A stretch of DNA of 64,000 bases from Hymenobacter psoromatis (GTDB taxonomy: Bacteria; Bacteroidota; Bacteroidia; Cytophagales; Hymenobacteraceae), in the NCBI GenBank assembly GCA_001596155.1, contig CP014771.1, forward strand, positions 2,728,001 to 2,792,000. Reading direction: 5' to 3'. The first letter of the stretch is position 1, and every line of letters begins with the position of its first letter. Position numbers and translations under genes: made by a program. Below, one piece after another: positions 1 to 8,378 of the stretch. Under the pieces are notes generated by a model that saw only the letters and a list, made by a program, of their open reading frames with translations, had not been told where the DNA came from and searched no databases.

Positions 1-38
1 ACCCGAACGCTAGACGAACGACCGGGGCGGGTTCGGGT
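1..38. repeat. Small inverted repeat at the window edge
   Basis: ACCCGAAC at 1-8 is the exact reverse complement of GTTCGGGT at 31-38, so this is a stem of at least 8 bp that may extend left of the window. It lies upstream of the first gene and covers a possible GTG start at 37, which is one reason I place that gene's start further in. Confidence 0.4.
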
Positions 39-105
39 GCGATTGCTTCGCTTCACTCGCAAGGACGGACGTTTTTCACTGCTTGTTACTAACTGCTCAC
101 TAAAA

Positions 106-981
106 TTGCTTTCTCCCGAACTCCTTTTCGCGCTGCGCAACCTGCCGCTGGCTGCCCGCCAAGCGGCCGAGGGCTTTTTGGCCGGCGCGCACGCCAGCCG
201 GCGGCACGGCGCGGGCATGGAGTTCAGCCAGTACCGGCCCTACCAGCCCGGCGATGACCTGCGCCGCCTCGACTGGCGCTTGGCTGCGCGGTCGGATAGG
301 TACTACTTGCGCGAGTCGGAAGTCGATACCAGCTTGGTAGTTAACCTCGTGCTCGACGCCAGCGCCAGCATGAACCACCGCGACGACAACGGCCTCACCA
401 AGCTCGACTACGCCCGGCTGCTGCTGGCCGCGCTGGCTTACCTGGCTCAAAAGCAGGGCGACGCGGTGGGCCTGACCATCCTGCGGCCCGGCGCTTTGCA
501 GCACTACCCCGCCCGCGCCGATACGCGCCAGCTGCCCCGCCTCTACCACGCCCTAGCCACGGCCGAGGCCACCGGCACCTTCCCCGACACGGCCACGCTG
601 GCGCCGCTCACGGCCCGGCGGCAGCGCGCCCTCACGGTGTGCGTGAGCGACTTATATGAAGAGCACGGCGAGATAAACCATTTGCTGGCCCGCCTGCGTG
701 CCACTAGTGGCGACGTGCTGCTGCTGCACTTGGTGGCGGGCAATGAGCTGAATTTTAGCTACAAAGGCTCCGTAACATTCCGCGACCTCGAAACCGGACA
801 GACCATCCAGCTCGATGCCGACCAGCAGCGCGCCGGCTACCAGCAGCAGCTGCGCCAGTGGCTGCGCGACACGGCCCAGGCCGCCCGCCAGCAGGGCCTC
901 GACTACCACCAGCTCAGCACCGCCGAACCGCTGGACGCGGCGTTGCGCGAGTTTTTAAAACGCCGACAGCTGATGAGCTGA
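106..981 (+). CDS. DUF58 domain protein (vWA-like, Bat operon)
   Basis: This is a DUF58 family protein of about 291 aa. The N-terminal third carries the family signature GMEFSQYRPYQPGDD followed by RRLDWRLAARSD. A von Willebrand A-like core follows, with the metal-site-like string LVLDASASM near residues 91-99. DUF58 proteins normally sit beside a MoxR AAA+ ATPase and Bat proteins and are thought to act in envelope stress or in assembly of protein complexes. The reading frame is open from a GTG at 37, but homologue-like sequence starts at LSPELLFALRNLPLAAR, so I chose the TTG at 106. The GTG lies inside a hairpin. A moxR gene is expected just upstream, outside the window. The BatA-like gene follows after a long inverted repeat. 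Confidence 0.85.
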   Translation: MLSPELLFALRNLPLAARQAAEGFLAGAHASRRHGAGMEFSQYRPYQPGDDLRRLDWRLAARSDRYYLRESEVDTSLVVNLVLDASASMNHRDDNGLTKLDYARLLLAALAYLAQKQGDAVGLTILRPGALQHYPARADTRQLPRLYHALATAEATGTFPDTATLAPLTARRQRALTVCVSDLYEEHGEINHLLARLRATSGDVLLLHLVAGNELNFSYKGSVTFRDLETGQTIQLDADQQRAGYQQQLRQWLRDTAQAARQQGLDYHQLSTAEPLDAALREFLKRRQLMS

Positions 982-985
982 CCTT

Positions 986-1060
986 TTTTCACCGCGGAAG
1001 TCGCGGAAGAACAACCTCCGCGACTTCCGCGAAAATCTTCCGCGACTTCCGCGGTGAAAA
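986..1060. repeat. 24-bp perfect inverted repeat between two operon genes
   Basis: Positions 986-1009 are the exact reverse complement of 1037-1060, with arms built on CCGCGGAAGTCGCGGAAG. The 27-nt loop holds a further copy of CTCCGCGACTTCCGCG at 1015-1030, so the unit CGCGACTTCCGCG occurs twice in the same direction and once inverted. It starts 5 nt after a stop codon and ends 36 nt before the next start. It could attenuate transcription, stabilise mRNA or be a small REP-type repeat. Confidence 0.8.
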
Positions 1061-1096
1061 CTCCTGACACTCTTTTACTAGCATTTCTTAGCTCGC

Positions 1097-2665
1097 TTGC
1101 TCACCTTCACCAACTCGTCCGCGCTGCTAGCCCTGCTTGGCTTACTCGTGCCGCTGGCCATCCACCTCTGGAACCGGCGGCCGGGCCGCGAGGTGGCGGT
1201 GGGCAGCCTGCGCTGGCTGGCCGCCGGGGCCAACCGCCGCCTGCGCAACCTGCGCCTGGAGCAAGTGTGGCTGCTGCTGCTGCGGGCCGCGCTGCTGGCG
1301 GTGCTGGCCGGGGCGCTGGCCGGTCCGGCGTGGCGGCAGGTGCGGCCGGCGGCCCAAGGCCAAGTGCTGGTGAGCCCCGCACTGGCCGATGGCAGCAGCC
1401 TGGCGGCCGTGCGCCCCACCCTCGATTCGCTGCGGCGGCGCGGCTACCGGCTGCGCTGGCTGGCGGCGGGCCTACCCCCCCTCACGGCCGCCGAGTGGCA
1501 GCGCGACTCGCTGGGCCAGCAGGCCGCTACCGCGCTGGCTGATAACCTATACTGGGCTCGTCTGCAGCAGGCAGCGGATTCGTTTCCGGGCCAGCCGCTG
1601 TACGCCGTGACGCCGGCCGCGCTGCGGGGCTTTGGCGGCGCGCACCCGGCGCTGCCGGCTACGCTGACCTGGCAAACTATTCCGGCGCGCGCGGCCACCG
1701 ACTGGCTGCAGGCGGCCAACGCCAGCGCCGATAGCCTGCGCCTGCTGCTGGGCCACAGCGATGAAAAGCAGACGACTTTCCGCACGGTGCGCGTGGCGCG
1801 GCCCCGGCCGGGCACGTCGGTGGCCGTGGCCGGCCTACCCCCCTTGCGCTACGAAACCACGGCGGGCGGTGCACGACTGCGGCCCGTGGCGGCCGATTCG
1901 GGCCGGGCGCCGGCGGTGGTGCCGGTGGTGGACGGGCCGCTGCGGGTGTACCTCTATGCCACGGCTGGCTACGCCGATGATGCGCGCTACCTGCGGGCGG
2001 CACTGCGGGCGGCGGCGACGGGCCTGGCCCGGCCGCTGGTGCTCACCGTCAGCCCTACCCCCCCCGCCCCGGCCCAAGCCGCCGACTGGCTTTTTTGGCT
2101 GAGCGACAGCCCGGTGCCGGCCGCCTGGCGCGCCCGCGTGCCGCGGGGCCTGCACCTGTGGCAGGAAGCCGCCGGGCCAGGCGTGGCCGACACTGCTACG
2201 CTGGCTACTGCCGAAACTGCCGACGCCGCGCCCATTCGCATCTTGCGGCGCAGTCGGACGCCGATAGCTGGACAAACCCGTTGGGCCGATGGGCGGGGCC
2301 GGGCCGTTCTTTCCGAAACGCCCCAGGCGGCCGGCGCTGTTTATCAAGTAGCTACGCGCCTGAACCCGGCCTGGAGCAAGCTAGGCGATAGCCCTGAATT
2401 GCCGGCGCTGCTCCTGAATTTATTGGCCCCCGAAACCCGCTTGGGCGTTGACTCTGCGCTGACCGCGCACGACCAGCGCCGCCTCGACCTGGCGCAATTA
2501 CCGACCCAGCCAGTGCGCGTGGCCAACTCCATGACCGCGCGGCCCGTGGCCTATCGCTTCGTTGATTTGCGGCCGTGGCTGGTGCTGCTAGTGGCGGTGC
2601 TCTTTGGCCTGGAGCGCTGGCTGGCGCAGCGGCGGTCGGCTTCTAGTTCTTCTCTTTCAGCATGA
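1097..2665 (+). CDS. BatA-like membrane protein (aerotolerance regulator N-terminal domain)
   Basis: This protein of 522 aa begins LTFTNSSALLALLGLLVPLAIHLWNRR, which matches the BatA N-terminal domain: a first membrane helix at about residues 8-24, a conserved HLWNRR segment, then a second helix at about residues 56-76 rich in Leu and Ala. The middle is a long Ala/Arg/Pro-rich extracytoplasmic region without a recognisable vWA metal site. A last helix (WLVLLVAVLFGLERW) lies about 15 residues from the C terminus. The only start that includes the domain is a TTG at 1097. The stop overlaps the ATG of the next gene (ATGA), so the two are probably translationally coupled. Family members are linked to envelope stress tolerance; the precise role is unknown. 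Confidence 0.8.
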   Translation: MLTFTNSSALLALLGLLVPLAIHLWNRRPGREVAVGSLRWLAAGANRRLRNLRLEQVWLLLLRAALLAVLAGALAGPAWRQVRPAAQGQVLVSPALADGSSLAAVRPTLDSLRRRGYRLRWLAAGLPPLTAAEWQRDSLGQQAATALADNLYWARLQQAADSFPGQPLYAVTPAALRGFGGAHPALPATLTWQTIPARAATDWLQAANASADSLRLLLGHSDEKQTTFRTVRVARPRPGTSVAVAGLPPLRYETTAGGARLRPVAADSGRAPAVVPVVDGPLRVYLYATAGYADDARYLRAALRAAATGLARPLVLTVSPTPPAPAQAADWLFWLSDSPVPAAWRARVPRGLHLWQEAAGPGVADTATLATAETADAAPIRILRRSRTPIAGQTRWADGRGRAVLSETPQAAGAVYQVATRLNPAWSKLGDSPELPALLLNLLAPETRLGVDSALTAHDQRRLDLAQLPTQPVRVANSMTARPVAYRFVDLRPWLVLLVAVLFGLERWLAQRRSASSSSLSA

Positions 2666-4947
2666 TGCAGGTAGCTAACCAAACAGCAACGGATTTGAGC
2701 GCCGCCCGGCAGCATTTGCGGGCGGCGGGGCGTAGCTACGCGGGGCGGCGACTGGCGGCGGTGGCGCTCCCCACGCTGGCGGGCCTGGGGTTGCTGGGCG
2801 GGCTGGCGGCGCGCTGGCCGGCCGGCCGGCCGGGGCTGCTGGTGGCCGCGCTGGCGGTGCTGGCCGTGGCCGCCTGGCAGCTGTGGCCACTGCGCCGGCT
2901 GGGTCCGGCTGCCGTGGCGCGGCAGCTCGACCGGCTGTTTTCGGAGCTAGAAGACAGCGCTGGCCTGCTGCTGCACGAGGCGGCGCAGTTGCCGTTTCTG
3001 GGTCAGCTGCAGCAGCAGCGGGTGGGCCAGCGGCTCGGTGAGCTGGCGGCGACGCAAGCGCCACTGCTGCCGGTTTCTTTCAAAAGCTCTTTACTAATCA
3101 GTGGCTTATTATTGATTAGCGGCGCGGTGGCGTGGTGGCTGCCGGCGCGGCAACCGGCGGCAGCGGCAGCAGCCGCGGTGGCATTGCATTTCACGCCCGA
3201 CGCGGGCCGGCCGGTGCCGATGGCCGCGCCGCGCATTACCAAAGTCGAGCTGCTGGTGACGCCGCCGGCCTACACGCGGCGGGTGGCATTCGTGCCGGTG
3301 GCGGCCTCGTTTCAGTGCCCGCAGGGGTCGCGGGTGCGCTGGCTGGTGCGGGTGAATAAGGCGGCCGGGGCCGCGCCGGTGCTGGAATTAGGCAGCCAGA
3401 AACTGACTCTGCGGCCGGTGGCGGGGCAGCCTGCGCAGTTTGTGGCTGAGCAGGTGTTGAGTGCTTCGGCGCTATACCGGCTGCGCTTCGCGGGGCAGAC
3501 TTCCGATGACTACGCCATCGACGTGCGTCCCGACCAGCTTCCCACTATTCGCATTCAAACCCCTAAACCTTACACACTTATCGCGGCGATAGGTACCCGG
3601 CCCGAGGTACCGATAAAGGCCACGCTGCACGACGACTACGGCCTGACCCGCGCCGAGCTGGTCATCACCGTGGCGCAGGGGCAGGGCGAGGCGGTGAAGT
3701 TTCGGGAGGTGCGCCGCGACCTGAGCGTGGCGCTGGGCGGCCAGCCAGGCGAGGCCACGGTGGGCAGCCTGCTTAACCTGCCCAAGCTGGGGCTGACCTA
3801 CGGCGACGAGCTGTATTTCTACCTACAAGCCCGCGATAACAACGGCCAAACGGCGCGCTCCGACGCCTTTTTGGTGCAGTGGCAGGACACGGCCGCCGCC
3901 ACCAGCGCCATCGATATGGGCCTGGGCGTGAACACCGCGCCGGCCTATTTTCGCTCTGAGCGCCAGATAATTATCGATACCGAAAAGCTGATTGCGGAGA
4001 AACCCAAGCTGACGGCCGCCGAGTTTACGAACCGGGCCAACGCGCTGGGTTTCGACCAGCAATCGCTGCGCCTGCGCTACGGCAAGTTTTTGGGGGAAGA
4101 AGCGGAAAAGGGCTTGGGCGTGACGGCCGGCCCGCCCACCGCCGATGAGCCGGCGTCTCCCACCGCTGACGCCCCGACCGCCGACGCGCCGGCTGAAGCT
4201 AAGCCCCCTACCCCCCCCACCGAGGCCGATGACGACCACGACCACCACCCCGAAGCGCCCGCCGGCCGCAACGCCTCGCAAACCGCCGCCACCGACGCCC
4301 TGACGGACCCCTACATCCACAAGCACGACGACGCCGAAACCGCCGACTTCCTGGAGCCCGCCGTGAAGGCCAAGCTCCACGCGGTGCTCGACGAGATGTG
4401 GGCCGCCGAGCTGCGCCTGCGCACCGGCCAGCCCGCGGCGGCCCGGCCCTTCGAGTACCGCGCCCTGCGGCTGCTCAAGCAGGTGCAGCAGCAAACCCGC
4501 GCCTACGTCAAGAAGGCCGGCCTTACCCCTACCCCCCTGCCCGAGGCCACCCTGCGCCTCACCGGCGAGCTGAAGGGCGCGACGGCCCCGCACATTCAGG
4601 AAACGGTGCCGGCCCCGGCCAGCCAGCCCACCGTGCGGGCCGCCCTGCGCTGGCTGGCCACCCGGCACGGCCAGCCAGCCCGCCCCGCCGATGCCGCCGC
4701 GCTGGAGCAAGCCGGCGCGGCGCTGGCGCAGGCCGCTTTGCAAAAGCCTGGCCTCTACCTGCCGGCTTTGCGGGCTATCAGGCAGCTGGCCACCGACGCC
4801 CGCGCCGGCCGCGTGCCCTGCGCCAGCTGCTTTGCCCCGGCGCAGCGCGCGCTCACCGATTTGCTGCCCGCGCCCGTGCCGACGGGCGCGCCGGCCGCCA
4901 CGCCCGACCGCCTGGCCCGCCGCTATTTTGAGGAATTGGGGCGGTGA
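2662..4947 (+). CDS. Large membrane protein, DUF4175-like
   Basis: This 761-aa protein follows the BatA-like gene with a 4-nt ATGA overlap. It has two hydrophobic helices near residues 32-50 and 55-75, then a third near 142-160. This is the pattern of DUF4175-like proteins found next to DUF58/Bat genes in Bacteroidota. A long soluble part follows, with several beta-rich segments at about residues 190-420. A low-complexity acidic, Pro- and His-rich linker (DDDHDHHPEAPAG) lies around residues 515-540, and the C-terminal domain contains a CASC pair. No enzymatic motif was recognised. The neighbours suggest a structural part of the Bat complex. The family name rests on topology and context rather than a database match. 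Confidence 0.65.
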   Translation: MMQVANQTATDLSAARQHLRAAGRSYAGRRLAAVALPTLAGLGLLGGLAARWPAGRPGLLVAALAVLAVAAWQLWPLRRLGPAAVARQLDRLFSELEDSAGLLLHEAAQLPFLGQLQQQRVGQRLGELAATQAPLLPVSFKSSLLISGLLLISGAVAWWLPARQPAAAAAAAVALHFTPDAGRPVPMAAPRITKVELLVTPPAYTRRVAFVPVAASFQCPQGSRVRWLVRVNKAAGAAPVLELGSQKLTLRPVAGQPAQFVAEQVLSASALYRLRFAGQTSDDYAIDVRPDQLPTIRIQTPKPYTLIAAIGTRPEVPIKATLHDDYGLTRAELVITVAQGQGEAVKFREVRRDLSVALGGQPGEATVGSLLNLPKLGLTYGDELYFYLQARDNNGQTARSDAFLVQWQDTAAATSAIDMGLGVNTAPAYFRSERQIIIDTEKLIAEKPKLTAAEFTNRANALGFDQQSLRLRYGKFLGEEAEKGLGVTAGPPTADEPASPTADAPTADAPAEAKPPTPPTEADDDHDHHPEAPAGRNASQTAATDALTDPYIHKHDDAETADFLEPAVKAKLHAVLDEMWAAELRLRTGQPAAARPFEYRALRLLKQVQQQTRAYVKKAGLTPTPLPEATLRLTGELKGATAPHIQETVPAPASQPTVRAALRWLATRHGQPARPADAAALEQAGAALAQAALQKPGLYLPALRAIRQLATDARAGRVPCASCFAPAQRALTDLLPAPVPTGAPAATPDRLARRYFEELGR

Positions 4948-5079
4948 GGGTTTTCCACTTCCTGCTACCCGGCATCCAGCGGGAAGTTACTGGCCCTGAG
5001 CTTAAACCGAATAATCCCAGCCGCTACCCTCTTACTTGAGCGCAACGACTGGGACCAGTCTGCGGGCCGCTCGCCTGGC

Positions 5080-5676
5080 TTATACGGCTACGCTGTTAAT
5101 GCCTTTTTGCACGGCAGTCGCCTGGAATTCGGGCAGCTTCACGCCTTCGGCGCGGGCCACGGTGACGTCGGTGAGGCCCAGGAAACCGAGCATCCAGCGC
5201 AGGTAGGGCGTGGCGAAATCGTAGGGCTGCATCGGGCCTTCGGAATAGATACCGCCGCTGGCCACCGCCACGTACACTTTCTTGCCCGTGATGAGCCCCT
5301 CCGGGCCGGTAGGCGTGTAGCGGAACGTGATGCCCGCCCGCGTCAGGTGGTCGAGCCACGACTTGAGCGAGGCTGGGATGCTGAAGTTGTAGAACGGCAC
5401 CCCAATCACGAGGGTGTCGGCCGCCACGATTTGCGCGATGGCTTCGTCAGAATGGCGCACGGCCTGCTGCTGCTCGGGCGAGCGGCCTTCGGCAGGCGTG
5501 AAGTAGGCCTGCAGGTGGGCTTCCTCCATGTAGGGCAGCGGGTCCTTGGCGAGGTCACGCACGACGACCGTGCTGCCGGGATGCGCGCTTTTGAGCTTAT
5601 TGATGATACCCTGGCTGAGTTGCGTGCTGTGCGACTTGGCGCCCTGGGCGCTGGAAATTATTTGCAGAATTTGCAT
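5080..5676 (-). CDS. azoR: FMN-dependent NADH:quinone/azo reductase AzoR
   Basis: This 198-aa flavodoxin-fold enzyme uses NADH and FMN to reduce azo compounds and quinones in the cytoplasm. The N terminus (MQILQIISSAQGAKSHSTQL) carries the FMN-phosphate loop with S-x-S-type residues. VIGVPFYNFSIPASLKSWLD and the RAGITFRYTPTGPEGL segment are typical of AzoR. The frame is open upstream to 5799, but homology and usual length (about 200 aa) place the start at the ATG at 5674-5676. The gene is divergent from an HxlR-type regulator at 5912, which commonly controls such reductases. The pair sits inside the Bat operon, with a Bat-type gene on either side. Confidence 0.92.
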   Translation of the reverse strand: MQILQIISSAQGAKSHSTQLSQGIINKLKSAHPGSTVVVRDLAKDPLPYMEEAHLQAYFTPAEGRSPEQQQAVRHSDEAIAQIVAADTLVIGVPFYNFSIPASLKSWLDHLTRAGITFRYTPTGPEGLITGKKVYVAVASGGIYSEGPMQPYDFATPYLRWMLGFLGLTDVTVARAEGVKLPEFQATAVQKGINSVAV

Positions 5677-5837
5677 GAGATAAGGGGTAAAAAGATGCAA
5701 TGACAGGCGAACTACTGCCGCTTGACTTACCGGCCTCCACCGCGGCTCGCCAACTAAGCGGTCGGGTAGGCGGTTTGGTAGTCTGATTACCTCAAGCAAC
5801 CAGCCAGCCGTTTGTTCGGGCCTTTCCCCAACTGCAG

Positions 5838-5873
5838 ATTACCGGGTGGTAGCCTGATTACCAGCTGGTAACC
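5838..5873. promoter_or_regulatory. Palindromic operator in the azoR/hxlR divergent region
   Basis: TTACCAGCTGGTAA at 5858-5871 is a perfect 14-bp palindrome. A related half-matching copy (ATTACCGGGTGGTAGCC, 5838-5854) precedes it in direct orientation to ATTACCAGCTGGTAACC (5857-5873). CTGATTACC also occurs near 5783. Its position between divergent azoR and the HxlR regulator makes it the probable binding site of that regulator. Confidence 0.65.
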
Positions 5874-5911
5874 AGGTGGTTTGGTCGCTCAGTGTTTCTC
5901 CCATCTCTCCC

Positions 5912-6277
5912 ATGACCAACTCCGAAATCTCTTCATGCGCGCACACGATGCAAGCCTTGCGCCACGCCTCGCTGGTCGTTAGCAGCAAGTGGAAACTCCA
6001 GATTATTGTCGCGCTGCTGGCGGGCACCCAGCATTTTCGCGGCCTGGAGCGGGGCGTGCCCGGCATTTCTACCAAAGTGCTAGCCAAGGAGTTAAAGGAC
6101 CTGGAAGCGCATCAGTTCATCGCGCGCACGGTGTACCCCGGCCCGCCCGTGGTGGTAGAATACCACGCCTTGCCGTATGCGCGCTCGCTCGACCCCGTTA
6201 TCGCGGTCTTAAAAGAGTGGGGCATGCAGCATCAGCAGCGCCTGGAAGCTGCGCCAGGAGCCGCGCCGGTAATGTAA
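5912..6277 (+). CDS. HxlR-family (YodB/CatR-like) redox-sensing regulator
   Basis: This is a 121-aa winged-helix regulator of the HxlR (DUF24) family. The conserved elements are the N-terminal Cys (SSC at about residue 9), the SSKWKLQIIVALL helix, the recognition region FRGLERGVPGISTKVLAKELKDLE, and the wing with ARTVYPGPPVVVEYHAL. In Bacillus YodB the equivalent Cys senses quinones and diamide and derepresses an azoreductase. The same Cys position and the divergent azoR support that role here (inference). A GTG at 5876 would give 12 more residues, but the ATG at 5912 fits family length and lies downstream of the palindrome. Confidence 0.88.
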   Translation: MTNSEISSCAHTMQALRHASLVVSSKWKLQIIVALLAGTQHFRGLERGVPGISTKVLAKELKDLEAHQFIARTVYPGPPVVVEYHALPYARSLDPVIAVLKEWGMQHQQRLEAAPGAAPVM

Positions 6278-6519
6278 ATCGGGAAGAAACGCTGACTGAT
6301 ATTCCCTCAGAGGCGGCAGCCGTGGCATCGCGTGCAACTAAGTGAGCCAATAAATGGACTATGCCACCAGGTACTTACTGGTTCCGAAAGGCGTAACTTC
6401 TAGAATAATAAAAAAATTTATAAATACATGTATTTTTACAAATAAACGTCGAACTTCTGCGAGGAAATTTTTAAAAAGCGACTTATAACCTACTTCTTCG
6501 AATTTCTGCGTCCGACTCC

Positions 6520-8298
6520 TTGCCGACTGTTTCCTACCCCCTGCTCATTGCCCTGGCTTGCAGCTTACTAGCCCTGGCGCTAGCCACAATCGCCGCCCGG
6601 CGCGCCGACCGCCGCCGGCTGGTGCCGCGCCTGCTGGCCAGCCTGGCGGCCCCGCTGGCGCTGTACTTCACGGCCTACCCACCCCAACGGTCGGTGCCCG
6701 CCGCCCGCGCCGAAGCCATCGTCCTCACGCCTGGCTACCAGCCCGATACGCTGCGCCAACTGCTGCGCCGGTTGGGGCGGGGCACGCCCGTATGGGCCTA
6801 TGGCACGCCACCGCCCGCCCACGCCAAGGCGCTGGGTAGCCTGCTGGCCCTGGCCGAGCAGCGCCCCGCCCTGCGCCGCCTGCATCTGCTAGGCGAGGGC
6901 CTACCCCCCGCTGATTTGCCGGCGCTGGGCGCGGTGCCCGTGGTGCGCCACGCCGGCCCGGAATACGTTGGCTTTGCGGCTGCTAACTGGCCGCGGCAAC
7001 TTGCGCTGGGCCAACGCTTTGAGGTGGAAGGCGCAGTAGCGGGCGACGGCCCTGCCTGGGTTAGCCTGCAAGCCGAAGGCGCTGGACGCGACTCGATGCG
7101 CCTGGCGGCCGGGGGCAGCTTTCGCCTCAGCTACCAGCCTAGGGTGGCCGGCCTGGCGCGCTACGCCGTGGGATTGCGCCGCGCGGGCAGCGTGGCCACG
7201 GAGCCGCTGCCGTTGGAAATTACTACCCCGCCCAAGCCGGCCGTGCTGCTGCTGGCCGCCGTGCCGGGCTTCGAGTTTAAGTTTCTGAAAAACAGCCTGG
7301 CCACCCAGGGCCGGGCGGTGGCCCTGCGCACCACCGTGAGCCGCGGCCTGGTGCAGACCGAATTCGTGAACCAGCCGCCGCAGCCGCTCGACCACCTCAC
7401 GCCGGCGCTGCTGGCCCGCTACGCCGTGGTGGTGGCCGACGCCGTCACCCTGGCCGGCCTACCCCCCGGCGAAAGTCAGACGCTACGCGCCGCCATCGAG
7501 CAGGGCCGCCTGGGCCTGGTGGTGCTGGCCGACCCTACCCCCCTGCCGGCGGCCGTACCCGCCCGCGCCGACTTTGTAGTGCAGCCGCTGCCGGTGGCCG
7601 GCGCGACGGCCCAGCCGCTGGCCTGGTCTGATGCCCCGGCATCGGTGCGGGTGCTGCTGCCGGCGCGGCTACGGCCGGGGGCAGCACTGCGGCCGCTCAT
7701 CACCGGGCCCGGCGGGGCGCTGGTGGCGGCCGGGCGGCGCTACGGCCTGGGCGCGGTAGTAGTGTCAGTGGTGCCCGAAACCTTCCGCTGGGCCTTGCAG
7801 GGACAGTCGGCGGCCTACGCCTCGTTCTGGAGCCAGCTGCTGACGGCCGCCACGCCGCCGCCCGCGCCCGCCGCCACCTGGCAGGTGCTGGGCCGCTGGC
7901 CGCACCCGCGCCAGCCCCTCACGCTGCGGCTGGCCGGGCCGCGCCCTACCCCCCTGCCCACGGCGCAAGCCCTGGCGGGCGGCCCCACCGTGGCCCTGGC
8001 CCTGGCCCAGGACACCCGCCTACCCGAATGGAGTATCGCCGAATACTGGCCCAGCGTGGCGGGCTGGCACCAGGTGCGCGGGCCAAGCCGCACGCTGCAC
8101 AGCTTTTACGTGTACGACTCGGCGGCCTGGCGCGGGCCGGCCCTGCGTGCGGGCGAGCAGGCGTTGGCTGCTCGCACGGCACGCGCCAGCCAGGGGCCAG
8201 CCGCCACGACGACCGTGCGGCAGCCGTGGCCGGCAGGCTGGTTTTTCGGGCTGTTTTTGCTGGCGGCGGGTTTTCTGTGGCTGGAAGAGAAGCTATAG
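6520..8298 (+). CDS. Hypothetical Bat-operon membrane protein
   Basis: This 592-aa protein has two N-terminal hydrophobic helices (about residues 5-25 and 37-52), a long Ala/Pro/Leu-rich extracytoplasmic domain and one C-terminal helix (WFFGLFLLAAGFLWLEE) that ends at the last residues. The architecture echoes the BatA-like protein at 1097 without detectable motif identity. It most likely belongs to the same Bat system and was separated from it by the azoR/hxlR pair. No ATG fits the start; the frame opens at a TTG at 6520, preceded by an AT-rich stretch (6400-6490) that may hold its promoter. Its stop codon is the first triplet of a long inverted repeat. Function unknown. Confidence 0.7.
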   Translation: MPTVSYPLLIALACSLLALALATIAARRADRRRLVPRLLASLAAPLALYFTAYPPQRSVPAARAEAIVLTPGYQPDTLRQLLRRLGRGTPVWAYGTPPPAHAKALGSLLALAEQRPALRRLHLLGEGLPPADLPALGAVPVVRHAGPEYVGFAAANWPRQLALGQRFEVEGAVAGDGPAWVSLQAEGAGRDSMRLAAGGSFRLSYQPRVAGLARYAVGLRRAGSVATEPLPLEITTPPKPAVLLLAAVPGFEFKFLKNSLATQGRAVALRTTVSRGLVQTEFVNQPPQPLDHLTPALLARYAVVVADAVTLAGLPPGESQTLRAAIEQGRLGLVVLADPTPLPAAVPARADFVVQPLPVAGATAQPLAWSDAPASVRVLLPARLRPGAALRPLITGPGGALVAAGRRYGLGAVVVSVVPETFRWALQGQSAAYASFWSQLLTAATPPPAPAATWQVLGRWPHPRQPLTLRLAGPRPTPLPTAQALAGGPTVALALAQDTRLPEWSIAEYWPSVAGWHQVRGPSRTLHSFYVYDSAAWRGPALRAGEQALAARTARASQGPAATTTVRQPWPAGWFFGLFLLAAGFLWLEEKL

Positions 8299-8378
8299 AT
8301 TAATGACAAATGACTAGGGACGAGTGACTAATGTGAACGACATTAGTCACTCGTCCCTAGTTATTTGTCATTAATCTA
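8296..8378. terminator. 39-bp near-perfect hairpin shared by two convergent genes
   Basis: Arms 8296-8334 and 8340-8378 are complementary over 39 bp with one G-T pair and a 5-nt loop (GAACG). The left arm begins with the TAG stop of the upstream gene, and the right arm ends with the complement of the TAG stop of proS. The repeat therefore runs from stop codon to stop codon. It probably ends transcription from both sides and prevents antisense read-through. Confidence 0.8.

Noticed and set aside
3823..4743. 306-codon minus-strand frame
   Set aside because: It lies opposite the DUF4175-like gene; Gly/Arg-rich composition is the usual shadow of high-GC third positions.
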